This document shows positions 11,081-22,271 of a DNA stretch of 64,000 nt, in pieces. The stretch covers positions 3,415,001 through 3,479,000 of the forward strand of contig OY970824.1 in the NCBI GenBank assembly GCA_963853835.1. Direction: 5' to 3'. The DNA is from Calendula officinalis. Its lineage: Eukaryota; Streptophyta; Magnoliopsida; Asterales; Asteraceae. The notes beneath the pieces are model-generated. The model was given only the letters and a program-made list of their open reading frames with translations, ran no database searches and was not told the origin of the DNA. The translations under genes and the position numbers were made by a program. The stretch's first letter is position 1, and every line of letters starts with the position of its first letter.

Positions 11081-11919
11081 CGAAAATAATTCCTCCATAA
11101 TCACCATCGCATCACTAGTCGCCTGACTTTAGTTCGGGTATGAGGGCTTCAGTTGTAAGTGTTTGGATTTTGATTCGGTTTTCGAGTAGTCTTCATTGTT
11201 TTATGTGTGATTCCATTAGATGATTCTTCTTTGAGTTCTCACGATCATGCACACAATTACATTAACATTCACGAGTTTGATCAGAGTGCAAATGTTATAA
11301 CGGTTTCACCTAAATTAAATGAAAACACATATTGATAATACCTAATGGAGAGATGGTATGTATGTCTTTTATTTGTGCCTACTTATGTAACTATCCAGTT
11401 GATCAAGACAAGTGCCAAAATCAACGGATGATATGAGGAAAAAAAATTAGTAGATTACGCATGTTAGTTGTTTAAATTGTCTAATACACATGTTTATTGT
11501 CTAATACCATTAGACTAGAAGCAGTTAGGTAAATTAAAACTTTGTTTAGTTGTTCAGATTGTCTATTGTTTTCATTTGATGCAAGTTAATCTATTCTCTA
11601 CACGTTTATTAATTGGGACAAGTTAACGGCTGCTTTGTTGTCACGATTCCATACGTTAAAAGGATATATTTTTTGATATGATAAAAATATATTAATTTGA
11701 GGACCAAAATATCTTGAACATCAAACACAAAGTACATAAAAATAGAGGTACAACTTGCAATGTAAGATGAGACAGAATATCACCCACCATAACAGAGTTG
11801 TTGAATAGATCTTTAAATCCTTTTCAAGTCGTATTATTAAAAGTAGAAATTACATGGCTAGATTACAGTAAGTGTTAGTTTTTATTTAACGTACAATGAT
11901 CTCTTCCTACTATAATCTA
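11081..11919. other. Intergenic DNA
   Basis: AT-rich sequence between the trnF insertion and the 3' end of the TPR gene. I see no gene or clear element end. Confidence 0.5.
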
Positions 11920-14351
11920 TTATAAGACCCTGCTAATTCGAGCATCTATGATTGTGAAGTTTAATGCATCGGTTAATGAGAGTCTCGGGTTTTTCCATGC
12001 ACTTTCTGCCCAATTCTTCATTTGCTCCCCTGAAGCCTTGCGGTTTTGTTGAACACATAACGTTTCAGCATACCCACCTCTTGCAAGGGCAATTATGTCT
12101 TTTTTATATACTTTACCTTCTTCAACTGCATGCCACATAAAAATGTATAAATGTTATTTACTCGGTTGAGAGTGACAAAAAGCTGAAAGTCCCATCCTCC
12201 ATCTCACATAAAATATAGGATTAACATTTACATTTATTTGTTGTTAACCAACCGTTTCAAATTGAAATACAAAAAATCATAAAAAAAAAAAAAATCTAAA
12301 ATGGGTCAAAAGTCGCCCAAGTGTTTTTTTTTTTGTTGTTGCGTACATCATCCTAAATCATATTATACAAGAAATTAGATTATTATTGTAATAACACACT
12401 TTTTTGTAATGAAATCAAATATAATGCATTAGTTATTTGTTAAATATGAACCCACAATGTGTACCTTGAGTTTCCAGTTGAGGAGCTTTCAGCAATTCTA
12501 GTGCTCTTCTATAAAGTCCCTGCAAATATACATAAAAAAAAAACCTTAACTAATAAATCCAACTTTTATTCATTGGTCGTCAAAATGTAAAACAATTTAA
12601 ATCAAGAATCAATGTATAAAAAAAATTAGTTTTGAGTTTTGACAAAAAAATATGATTTAATCTAACCTCTTGGACCATAAGGGAACTAGATCGCTCCATT
12701 GTTGCTTTGTGGCGAAACATGAGAGCTATGCACGTTAATATTGTTCCAATTTTTGGATGATGACCACCTACAAAATTTATAACTAGGTTAATATTTATAT
12801 GCCCAAATGTCACAAAATACAAATTACCCATTTTGACCTCCTGTTTGACCCACCCATTAAAGGATACTAACCAAAACGTTCTTCAGTCATTGTTAGTGCC
12901 CTAGTCAGTATCTCTTCCGCATCACTAAAGTTCCTGAAACATAAAACAAAACACATATTATTATTATTTAATATAACCATAATAAAAGTTTCAAGAGTAA
13001 AAAGTATTTGTATTACCCACCCCATATGTGACTCAAGTTGTCCTAAAGCACACGTGGCTGCCAAAAGAATGTCCTCACGTGCCATATTACCACCACCCAA
13101 ATTATAATCTTTATTTTCTGCTACCCCTTTAATTAATTTCTGATATAACTCTTTTGCACTTGAGAAATCCCGTGTTGCATGTAGGAATTCAGCATATGAC
13201 AAACTACCATTCCCTATATTATTGTATATATATATCACAAATTATTGATTTTCTATAACAAACTTTTGAATATGACATGTAGTTAATGGTGGATCCAAGA
13301 TTCCTGAGTTGCAAGAACTTACCCACTCCCAAGTCATCTTCAACTCCTTTAAAGCAAGATTGGGCTGCATAAACAACATATATACACCATCAAATCACCA
13401 TATAAACAAGAAAACAAAGAAACTAAAAAAAAAATTGGACGAAAAGAAACAAATTACATACACGAATCTGCATTGCCCCGAGCAAGCTCTATCAACCCTT
13501 TTAATCCTCTAGCACGAGCATTTAATGATCCAAACCCAAACCCTAATTCCGGTTTAATAGCATTTAAATCATTCAAGCAAACATCTGCTATCTTTGAAGA
13601 CGTATCATCCTATTTATATACCCGAATGAGCATAATTAGTTTATGTACTCGATTTAAAAAAAAATTAAGAACAAATAATGAATGCTTACCTCTCCTAATT
13701 CTAAATGAAGTCCTGCAATAGCTTCAGTGGTAGCCACTAAACCAAAATAATATAAATAACAATAAATTTAGTAAATTGCAACATTTAAACACACAAAATG
13801 CCTTCAATATTACCTCTAAGAGGGAAAGATGAAACTTCTAAGTCCTTAATTGTATTCAATTTCTCAATAGCTTCAACAAAATTTCCTCTACCAATCGAAA
13901 ACATAAACGCATTAAAGGCATTGCTTTAATATCATTAAGGACCATCGGTAATTTGGCTAATTTTGTAATTACCAAATTGAAAAAACAACGAAAAATCGAA
14001 CCTTTCAGACAAAAGAGTGGACATTGCCAGAAGAACCAATCCTTTGGAATTAGCATCATCTTGATTCGATTCGCATTGTTCTAGCACCAATAAACCTTGT
14101 CCATACGATTCATCTACACAGAATCAAAAGTACCAAACATGATACATGAGCAGAAGGGAATTGAATTAATTGGAGAATAATGAGAATGAGTTACCTGATT
14201 TCTGAGCCCTAGAAAGCGAAAATGCATAATCGATCATTTGAGTAGCAACCGGAATAGGGGTAAATTGATGATGGAGTTGGGTAGAGTATAACCGGAGAGC
14301 CCTGGCTCGTGTTGACAGTTTGGTTACGAGGTTAAACATCGTTTCGCTCAC
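11920..14351 (-). CDS. TPR-like superfamily protein, complete 11-exon gene (about 398 aa)
   Basis: Exons (minus strand): 14195-14351, 14002-14113, 13814-13887, 13690-13736, 13462-13609, 13323-13364, 13021-13213, 12872-12933, 12667-12767, 12465-12519, 11920-12125. All junctions are GT-AG and preserve frame, summing to 1197 nt. The protein is helical with paired-helix patterns such as SYAEFLHATRDFSSAKELYQ and DAEEILTRALTMTEERFG, typical of degenerate tetratricopeptide repeats. The N-terminus (MFNLVTKLSTRARALRLYS) is arginine/serine-rich without acids, like a mitochondrial targeting peptide (inference). An ATG four codons downstream of the chosen start is an alternative. I recognise it as a plant TPR-like protein of unknown role, not a named gene. 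Confidence 0.88.
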
Positions 14352-14433
14352 AGGACGAGGGTTTAAGACACCAAAAGGGTAGTTTAGTGATGGTGGGCAG
14401 GGCCGACCTAATATTTCAAAGACAAATTTACTT

Positions 14434-14564
14434 TTTAGTCCTACTAATAGTTCTACCCATTTGATAGGATGACATATTTAATTCATTAAAACTCTCTCTT
14501 AATATTATTCCTTGATCTTGATCTTGATCTTCATCTAATGGGTAGACCTATAAGTAGGACTAAA
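14434..14564. mobile_element. MITE-like element with ~30-bp terminal inverted repeats
   Basis: TTTAGTCCTACTAATAG with TCTACCCATT on the left is matched inverted by AATGGGTAGA and CTATAAGTAGGACTAAA on the right. About 131 bp. A related element may be at 61407-61534, which shares GTCCTACTAT-type ends. Confidence 0.65.
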
Positions 14565-14769
14565 TATCATTACTCTATTTCAAATGCTGGTTAACAAAAA
14601 AAAGTAATAAGATAGATAGATGTTAGACTTCTCATAAAGGGTTACCACTGTAACAGTTATAAATGCTCTCGGGGATGATCGATATTTGATCATGATGTAT
14701 GCGACTACTAGGTGATATACTTGTATAGTTTAGTAATAATCTTACATTATGGTATATGAATTAAGGTTT

Positions 14770-14907
14770 GGGAGTGCTTTTTAAAAGTGCTTATTGAGTT
14801 ATTGGCTTCTTAAGAAGTTAAAATCAAAAAGTAAAGAACCCTTTACTTTTTGATTTTAGTTTCTTAAAGAGTTAATAAATCAATAAATCATTTTGAAAAA
14901 CATGCCC
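14770..14907. mobile_element. Foldback MITE with perfect central hairpin
   Basis: The centre is a perfect 16-bp stem AAATCAAAAAGTAAAG with a 4-nt loop AACC (14821-14856). The ends (GGGAGTGCTTTTT and the inverse of AAAACATGCCC) are also imperfect inverted repeats, as in hAT-type MITEs. Confidence 0.55.
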
Positions 14908-15107
14908 TAAAAGGTGTTGTATAAAACTTAATTCGCCCAATTTAATGTGTAAGTTCTTTATTTTCATCTTATCTTAAATTAATTAACTCTTTCACGCTTT
15001 ACGGCCAAATTTTTTCATTTCATATTTCCCTAGGAATCGTAGTACTTCGACCACATGAATATAATTTCAGTAAAAAAAAACACATGCCTCTCTAGATGTA
15101 TAATCAT

Positions 15108-16449
15108 TGATATTGACGTTTTTAAACACGTTCAAACCCGTCAATATCGTCAATTTTGAGTACGTTTTAGAAGCAAATACATGTGATATTACTCAATTAT
15201 GTGTTTATGTTACATTTCAGGTGATATATCGAAAGAGGTGCCAAAAACGGGCCAAAAGATGAAGAAAAATACAAAATTATAAGGCAAAAATAGTTCACGA
15301 TCGTGAACTGATCGTGAACTATTCACGATCAGTCACCAAAGTCCCTGTATGGTCTTCGCGTTCGTTATCGAGAGTTACCGATCGTTATGTCATCAAAACA
15401 GGAAGTTCACGACGCGAACTATAGTTCGCGCCGTGAACTATGCGCCTCTGATCGTGTTATATACCAGATCAAAGGGAAATGTCAGGCATCTTTTTCTGGA
15501 AGTGTGTTTTTGGGCAGTTAAGGACGATTTTGGAAGCAGTTTATCAAGGGATTAGTCAAGTTTATAGCAATCATTGATTCTCAAACATTTTGGATTAAAT
15601 CTATGGTTGTAATTCTATACTTTAACTCTTGTTTGTTGATTTCTAGCATGTCTATGTGCTAGTAATCTTTATATTCACTATGTTTGGATGATTCTAGGGT
15701 TAAGTATGGTTTAATTTTAGGGTTTGTTTGTGTTCAAAATAATTGTTGATGTTTAATTACTCTTCTTGGTTTAATTTATGAGTTTTCGTTTCTTTATCGT
15801 TGGTAATTGATTAAATTAGATATTGACAACATTTGGTTCAATTGATTACTTCCCCAACTTTTCATTATGACCTAGTTGGTAATTCACTAGAAATAGGGAT
15901 TAGAGATAAGATTCCAATAAGTTAGATTAAACAAGAAGTTCAACCCTAGTAATGAAAATTCTAGGTTAGAGGTCCTAGTTAATTCAAGACGGTAATTTCA
16001 ACAAATAGAAGTGTGATTAGTTATAGCTTTTGAGAGAAGAAATTCCTATTAGTTGTAATTAGTTTATTAAATGGGATTGAGAGAAATCTAATACCGTGAC
16101 TTCTAGAACATTAAACTAGCCGGTGCTTAATAACCATACTTAGAATTAGATGAATCCATACATAGTGAATATCCCTTAAATCTCATTTCAATCGTTCAAA
16201 TTTGCATTTCTTGCCATTTCAAATATTAATTACATTTCATATAAATCAAAACATGAACAAAAATCTTTTCTTGATTAATTCTTTAACTTTCTTTACTTGG
16301 ATTACATAAACTGTTCCCTGTGGATTCGATAACCCGAAATACTTACCTAGCCTATATTACCCACGATTAGGTATACTTGCCTATGAATGTGGTAATCTAG
16401 ATTAGTGGTATTTAGGAGACATAATTTTATAACTAGATCGTACACATCA
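15108..16449 (+). repeat. 5' LTR of the Athila element
   Basis: Starts TGATATTGACG and ends TACACATCA. It contains palindromic boxes around AGTTCACGATCGTGAACT (15293-15311) and TTCGCGCCGTGAAC (near 15425), and a TATA-like TTATATACC near 15457. Short open frames inside it recur in both LTRs and are not genes. Confidence 0.95.
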
Positions 16450-16455
16450 AGTTTT

Positions 16456-16473
16456 TGGCGCCGCTGCCGGGGA
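16456..16473 (+). promoter_or_regulatory. Primer binding site, tRNA-Asp type
   Basis: TGGCGCCGCTGCCGGGGA lies a few bases after the 5' LTR and is complementary to the 3' end of plant tRNA-Asp, the usual primer of Athila elements. One position differs from the usual GTTGCC. Confidence 0.88.
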
Positions 16474-16629
16474 GCAGTTTTATGTTTTTAGGTTTTTGAA
16501 AGTTAATTAGTTAATTGATCCTTATTTAGGAATTTATTCTTAAATAAGTTACTTAATTTGTAATTTCTGTTTCCCTTTATTTTGTCTATCAGTTGCGTGT
16601 TAACTCTTTGCTTTGAGTTGTGCAGGTGC

Positions 16630-18066
16630 ATGAGCAATAAGAATACTCTTAGAAGCAAAAAGGCTAAAGCTGATCAACCCTCACCATCCTCTGATCCAGA
16701 GAAACTTTTTCGAAGGAGACAGAGGATTCAATTAGAAGCAAGATACAACACATCCATAAAGAAAGCTCAAAATATTGAGGAACCGAGTCTTGAAAATCAG
16801 AATCCGCTTTTTGAAGTTCAAGTCCAAAGTTCTGAAAATCAGGAGCAAACTCCTGTTAATTTAGAACCAATAGTTAATCAAGAGCCGATTCTTGATAACC
16901 AAATGGGTGATCAAGACCCACCACCGGAACGTCCGATGTGGCAAACGAGGCAAAATGCCCCGGTTGATGCCATTCCGGCAATTAGACTTCCGGAAATAAA
17001 TGGCATAAATTTTGAAATAAAAAGTCAATTCCTAAGTATGGTTCGTGATTTGGGTTATGATGGTAGACTCACAAATGACCCAAATCACCATATTGAGTGC
17101 TTTAATGACATATGCCAATTGTTTAGGATTCCTAACGTTTCGCAAGATGCGATACGACTTCGACTCTTCCCTTTTAGTCTAATTGGAGAGGCAAAAATTT
17201 GGGTTAAATCCCTTGAGCCAAACTCCATTTCGACTTGGGAAGAACTCCGAAGTCGATTTATACACCGTTATTTTCCACCCGCGAAAGCGGATAAATTAAA
17301 AACTGATATTATGGCTTTTCAACAGGAAGCTGGGGAAACATTAACGGAAGCATGGGAACGTTTCAAGGGAATGTTGAGGAGATGCCCAAATCATGGGTTT
17401 GAGAAGAGCGATATCGTCCATCTCTTCTATAGGGGTTTGTCCAACAATGCACGATCCACCCTTGATTCATCGAGTGGTGGAATATTCATGTATAAAACCC
17501 CTACGGAAGGATACCAACTTTTGGAGGATATGGCCATGCACAATGCGGAATGGGCCACCGATAGAAGAGCCGGAAAGCAAACGGGTTCGGTCAATGCGGT
17601 AGACGATAGAAAACATGATGAAGTCGCCGCCATAAAGAATAACCAGGTAATGTTAGAACGTAAATTAGATAAAATAACATCTTCTTTACATGCGATACAG
17701 GTTGGGTGTGAGAAATGCGGTGGACCCCACCTTGCAAAGGAATGTCAACAACACCAACCGATGATGACCGAGGAGGAGGTCAATTATTTAAACCAAGGTT
17801 ACGGGCAAAACTATCAACGAGGAAACCAAGGATACAACAACAATAGGGGTTACAACAACAATAACAGTAATTTCCCCCTAGACCATCACATCCACCCGGT
17901 TTCCCTCAAAATAACCAACCAAATTACCCTCCTCGAAATAATTCTAACACACCCGGTTCGAGTTCTAAGCCCGAAGAGCACATGTCTCTCGAGAGCATGT
18001 TTGGTCAGTTTATGGCTAGCCAAGCCAAAACAAATGAAGAAACCAAACAAGACTCGAAAGAGATGA
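16630..18066 (+). CDS. gag: Athila Gag (frameshifted near its end)
   Basis: The frame starts MSNKNTLRSKKAKADQ after an untranslated leader and runs about 478 codons. The central part (ending LFYRGLSNNARSTLDSS) is the retrotransposon gag domain, followed by a CX2CX3HX4C zinc knuckle (CEKCGGPHLAKEC). An N/G/Q-rich stretch then meets a run of five C at 17874-17878; beyond it this frame reads unrelated residues while the frame of pol continues the expected sequence. The simplest explanation is loss of one C. Related elements usually encode Gag and Pol in one frame. A start upstream at a non-ATG codon was rejected. Confidence 0.9.
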   Translation: MSNKNTLRSKKAKADQPSPSSDPEKLFRRRQRIQLEARYNTSIKKAQNIEEPSLENQNPLFEVQVQSSENQEQTPVNLEPIVNQEPILDNQMGDQDPPPERPMWQTRQNAPVDAIPAIRLPEINGINFEIKSQFLSMVRDLGYDGRLTNDPNHHIECFNDICQLFRIPNVSQDAIRLRLFPFSLIGEAKIWVKSLEPNSISTWEELRSRFIHRYFPPAKADKLKTDIMAFQQEAGETLTEAWERFKGMLRRCPNHGFEKSDIVHLFYRGLSNNARSTLDSSSGGIFMYKTPTEGYQLLEDMAMHNAEWATDRRAGKQTGSVNAVDDRKHDEVAAIKNNQVMLERKLDKITSSLHAIQVGCEKCGGPHLAKECQQHQPMMTEEEVNYLNQGYGQNYQRGNQGYNNNRGYNNNNSNFPLDHHIHPVSLKITNQITLLEIILTHPVRVLSPKSTCLSRACLVSLWLAKPKQMKKPNKTRKR

Positions 18067-21000
18067 AACAATGTATTAGAAACCAACAAGCCACCATTCA
18101 AAACTTAGAAAGAGATATTGGGAGAATTGCCCAAGCCTTAACCGAAAGACCTCAAGGCAATTTACCCCCTTCTACCCAAGCGAATCCCAAGGGAGAATTC
18201 AACTCAAGGGATGTCAAAGCCATTACCACACGAAGTGGTAAAGAGGTAAGTTCACCAATGGTTAAAATTACTACTAATAATTCTAGTGAACATGTACTTG
18301 TAGAAGAGGGGACACCAATGAATGAAGAGGAAGTGCTTGTTGAGAAGATTATAGAAAAAGATGAACCGAAGAAGAATGAATCAAAGAAGGAAGCAACAAC
18401 AAACTCTTACCTACCTAAAGTCCCTTTCCCACAACGGTTGAGAAAGGAAAAACTCAAAGAAAAATATGGTAAGTTTGTTGAAATGATTAAACAGGTACGC
18501 ATTAACGTGCCTTTGGTTGATATGTTGGCAGGTATGCCAAATTATGGAAAGTTTATTAAGGATTTGGTGTCAAATAAAGTGCAAATGGAGGAAGCATCTT
18601 CAGCTGTGTTGAGTGAAGAATGCTCGGCGATCATAGAATCCAAGATGCCACCAAAGCTAGAGGACCCAGGGAGTTTCATAATCCCTTGTCTCTTTAATAA
18701 TTTACCGGTTTGCAATGGTCTAGCAGATTTAGGTGCTAGTATTAGTTTAATGCCCTTGTCGATAGCTACAAAAATAGGATTAACCGATTTTAAGCCGACT
18801 AGGATGATCTTGAGATTAGCAAACCTTTCATACACATATCCCATTGGTATAGCAGAAAATGTTCCTGTTAGAGTTGATAAATTCGTGTTCCCCGTAGACT
18901 TCGTTGTCCTAGAAATGGATGTGGATCCCAAAGTCCCGCTAATTCTAGGTAGACCTTTCTTGAACACGGCGGACGCCATGTTTCATGTGTCTAAGAAACA
19001 ACTAAGTCTAGGAATAGATGATGATATGGTCACCTTCTCTATAGAGAAAGCCATGAAGCATACCTCCAAATCCGATGATTCTTGTTATTTCATTGATGTT
19101 ATCGATTCATGTATCGATGAGGAGGTTACTTCCTTTCTCGACCTCGATTGTAATGATGTCACCACAAAAGGTGATTTCACTATTGATTCCGATGAAACAA
19201 TCCGAGATCTCCAAGAGTTCGAGGATTTGCTTCATGTAGATGGTGAGGAATCCGAGGTAGGAGATGTCGTGTTTGAGAAAATTGACCCTAAAGACAGCCT
19301 TCGAATTAAAACTTCTTTAGAAGAGCCACCTACTCTAGAGCTTAAAACTTTACCAAACCATTTAGAGTATGCCTTTTTAGAAGGTGATTCTAGTCTTCCG
19401 GTCATCATTTCATCTAAGTTATCCTCCACCGAAAAAGCCGATCTTATTAAAATTCTTAAAACTCATAGACAAGCCATTGCTTGGAAAACGGCTGACATTC
19501 CGGGTATAAATCCCGCCTATTGTACACACAAAATCCTCATGGAGGAAAATTTCAAGCCAAGTGTACAAAGGCAAAGGAGATTGAACCCGAATGTCAAAGA
19601 TGTGGTTAAAAAAGAAGTTCTTAAACTTCTTGATGCGGGACTCATCTACCCTATCTCCGATAGCCCGTGGGTGAGCCCGGTACAAGTTGTACCGAAAAAA
19701 GGGGGTATGACAGTTATCAAAAATGAGAAGGGTGAACTAATCCCTACTCGAACTGTCACGGGTTGGCGCGTGTGTATTGATTACCGCAAGCTAAATGATG
19801 CCACCCGTAAGGATCATTTTCCTTTACCGTTCATTGATCAAATGTTGGAACGACTCGCGGGAAACAACTTTTATTGTTTCCTCGATGGCTTTTCCGGCTA
19901 TTTTCATATCCCAATCGACCCCCTAGATCAAGAAAAAACCACATTCACGTGCCCCTTTGGTACATTTGCTTATAGGAGAATGCCGTTTGGTCTATGCAAC
20001 GCTCCGGCCACGTTCCAACGTTGCATGACGGCTATTTTCCAAGACATGATAGAGGATTGTATGGAAGTATTCATGGATGACTTCTCGGTTTTCGGGAACT
20101 CATTTACTTCATGTCTAGCAAATCTTGAGAGGATTTTGAGAAGGTGTGAGGAATCCAACTTAGTGCTTAATTGGGAGAAATGTCACTTCATGGTGCGAGA
20201 AGGCATCGTGTTAGGACATAAAATTTCTGAGAAGGGAATTGAGGTAGATAAAGCTAAAATAGATGTCATATCTAAGCTACCTCCGCCCTCGAATGTGAAA
20301 GCCGTGAGGAGTTTCCTTGGTCATGCGGGTTTTTATCGTCGGTTTATCAAAGATTTTTCTAAAATCACCCGACCCATGACCCATTTACTTGAGAAGGATA
20401 TACCATTCGTTTTCTCAAACGAATGTGTAGAATCCTTTGATTTGTTAAAGGAAAAACTTATCGAGGCTCCGATCATGGTTTCTCCCGATTGGGAATTACC
20501 ATTTGAGTTGATGTGCGATGCGAGTGATTATGCACTCGGTGCGGTGTTGGGGCAAAGAAAGAACAATCACTTTCAACCAATCTATTATGCTAGCCGAACA
20601 CTCAATGGTGCTCAAGTGAACTATACAACCACCGAAAAAGAATTACTTGCGGTTGTGTTCGCTTTTGACAAATTTCGACCCTACCTTGTGTTGTCGAAAA
20701 CCATTGTGTACACCGATCATTCCGCATTGAAACATCTCTTTGCTAAGCAAGACGCCAAACCTCGACTCATACGTTGGATTCTCCTCTTGCAAGAATTCGA
20801 CATTGAGATCAAGGATAAGAAGGGGGCGGAAAACCTTGCAGCAGATCATTTATCCCGCCTCGAAAATCCATATTTGGAGGAATGTGATGAAAATGGGATA
20901 AATGATAAATTTCCCGATGAATTCCTTGAAGTAGTCAACGCTTTACAAGTGTCTGATGACCCGTGGTTCGCCGACATGGCAAATTATTTGGCGGCGGGTA

Positions 21001-22271
21001 TCCTTGTAAAGGGTTTGACTCATCAACAAAAAGGGAAATTTTTCTCCGATCTTAAGTACTATTATTGGGAGAATCCTTACTTATTCCGGGTCGGGCCTGA
21101 TTTTGTTCATAGGAGATGTGTGTACGGTGAGGAAGCTTATGTCATTCTCAACGAATGTCATAAGGGACCCACCGGGGGCCACTTCGGACCTAACCTCACC
21201 GCCCGGAAAGTATTAGATGCGGGATTTTATTGGCCAACGATTTTTAAAGACTCATATAAATTGGTCAAGGCTTGTGATGCTTGCCAAAGAACGGGTAGCA
21301 TCTCCAAACGAGACGAAATGCCTCAACATAGCATTCAAGTTTGTGAGGTGTTCGATGTTTGGGGCATTGATTTCATGGGCCCATTCCCGAGCTCCCATGG
21401 TAATAAGTACATTCTTGTAGCCGTCGACTACGTCTCCAAATGGGCCGAGGCAAAAGCATTACCAACAAATGATGCCCGGGTCGTAGTCAAATTCGTTCAA
21501 GCTCTCTTTTGTAGGTTCGGATGTCCTCGTGCTCTCATTAGTGATCGGGGCACTCATTTTGCCAATCACCTAATGGAGAAAACTTTGCAAAGATATGGTG
21601 TCCATCACCGTTTTTCAACTTCTTATCATCCACAAACAAGTGGACAAGTTGAAAACACTAATCGAGCACTTAAGAGGATCCTTGAGAAAACCATTGATCG
21701 AAATCCAAAAATTTGGTCTCAAAAGTTAGATGATGCTCTTTGGGCATTCCGAACCGCGTTTAAAACGCCTACCGGTTACACCCCGTACCGTATGGTTTAC
21801 GGGAAAGCATGTCACATTCTGATCGAAATTGAACACAAAGCCTTTTGGGCTCTTCAAGAATGTAACATGGATGTAATCATGGCGGGTCACAACCGCAAAT
21901 TCCAATTAAATGTTCTTACCGAAGAAAGATCTCATGCCTACGAGAATTCTCGAATTTACAAAGAAAATACAAAACGTTGGCATGACAATAAATTAAAAAC
22001 CTTCAAATGTTTCAAACCGGGAGATAAAGTCCTAATTTATCAATCTCGTTATAAGTTTTCTCCCGGAAAGCTTAAATCCAAATGGGCCGGTCCTTACACC
22101 GTTGTCCAACAAAAACCTTCCGGGTATGTGGAGCTCATTTGTGATAGTGGCCGTTTTAGCATAAACGGTCACCGTTTGAAACTTTATCATGAAGGGAATG
22201 GTAATTTTGAGAAGGAGAAATTGGAGGAAGAGGAGGTGATTCATTTCATCTCGGTTGGTGCTCGTAAGTGA
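17982..22271 (+). CDS. pol: Athila Pol: protease, reverse transcriptase, RNase H, integrase
   Basis: About 1429 codons. In order: Gag-Pol linker (FGQFMASQAKTNEE, KAITTRSGKEV); aspartic protease with the ADLGAS variant (near residue 248) seen in Athila elements; RT with RRMPFGLCNAPATFQ and the catalytic FMDD (near residue 695); RNase H (MCDASDYALGAVLGQ, TEKELLAVVFA, YTDHSALKHL); integrase with H-H-C-C zinc finger (ECHKGPTGGHF, CDACQR) and D-D-E core (IDFMGPF, ISDRGTHF, QVENTNRAL). No internal stop. The first in-frame ATG is only nominal, since coding similarity starts about 100 nt earlier, just after the C run. Enzymes copy the RNA to cDNA and insert it. Confidence 0.95.
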   Translation: MSLESMFGQFMASQAKTNEETKQDSKEMKQCIRNQQATIQNLERDIGRIAQALTERPQGNLPPSTQANPKGEFNSRDVKAITTRSGKEVSSPMVKITTNNSSEHVLVEEGTPMNEEEVLVEKIIEKDEPKKNESKKEATTNSYLPKVPFPQRLRKEKLKEKYGKFVEMIKQVRINVPLVDMLAGMPNYGKFIKDLVSNKVQMEEASSAVLSEECSAIIESKMPPKLEDPGSFIIPCLFNNLPVCNGLADLGASISLMPLSIATKIGLTDFKPTRMILRLANLSYTYPIGIAENVPVRVDKFVFPVDFVVLEMDVDPKVPLILGRPFLNTADAMFHVSKKQLSLGIDDDMVTFSIEKAMKHTSKSDDSCYFIDVIDSCIDEEVTSFLDLDCNDVTTKGDFTIDSDETIRDLQEFEDLLHVDGEESEVGDVVFEKIDPKDSLRIKTSLEEPPTLELKTLPNHLEYAFLEGDSSLPVIISSKLSSTEKADLIKILKTHRQAIAWKTADIPGINPAYCTHKILMEENFKPSVQRQRRLNPNVKDVVKKEVLKLLDAGLIYPISDSPWVSPVQVVPKKGGMTVIKNEKGELIPTRTVTGWRVCIDYRKLNDATRKDHFPLPFIDQMLERLAGNNFYCFLDGFSGYFHIPIDPLDQEKTTFTCPFGTFAYRRMPFGLCNAPATFQRCMTAIFQDMIEDCMEVFMDDFSVFGNSFTSCLANLERILRRCEESNLVLNWEKCHFMVREGIVLGHKISEKGIEVDKAKIDVISKLPPPSNVKAVRSFLGHAGFYRRFIKDFSKITRPMTHLLEKDIPFVFSNECVESFDLLKEKLIEAPIMVSPDWELPFELMCDASDYALGAVLGQRKNNHFQPIYYASRTLNGAQVNYTTTEKELLAVVFAFDKFRPYLVLSKTIVYTDHSALKHLFAKQDAKPRLIRWILLLQEFDIEIKDKKGAENLAADHLSRLENPYLEECDENGINDKFPDEFLEVVNALQVSDDPWFADMANYLAAGILVKGLTHQQKGKFFSDLKYYYWENPYLFRVGPDFVHRRCVYGEEAYVILNECHKGPTGGHFGPNLTARKVLDAGFYWPTIFKDSYKLVKACDACQRTGSISKRDEMPQHSIQVCEVFDVWGIDFMGPFPSSHGNKYILVAVDYVSKWAEAKALPTNDARVVVKFVQALFCRFGCPRALISDRGTHFANHLMEKTLQRYGVHHRFSTSYHPQTSGQVENTNRALKRILEKTIDRNPKIWSQKLDDALWAFRTAFKTPTGYTPYRMVYGKACHILIEIEHKAFWALQECNMDVIMAGHNRKFQLNVLTEERSHAYENSRIYKENTKRWHDNKLKTFKCFKPGDKVLIYQSRYKFSPGKLKSKWAGPYTVVQQKPSGYVELICDSGRFSINGHRLKLYHEGNGNFEKEKLEEEEVIHFISVGARK

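Larger units (their letters stand above)
14352..15107. other. Intergenic DNA carrying two MITE-like foldbacks
   Basis: This is the upstream flank of the TPR gene and the left flank of the Athila element. Apart from the two inverted-repeat elements listed separately, it shows no gene. Confidence 0.5.

Noticed and set aside
15349..15555. Open frame of 68 codons within the Athila 5' LTR, repeated at 26556 in the 3' LTR
   Set aside because: It exists only because both LTRs are the same sequence; composition is noncoding and palindrome-driven.
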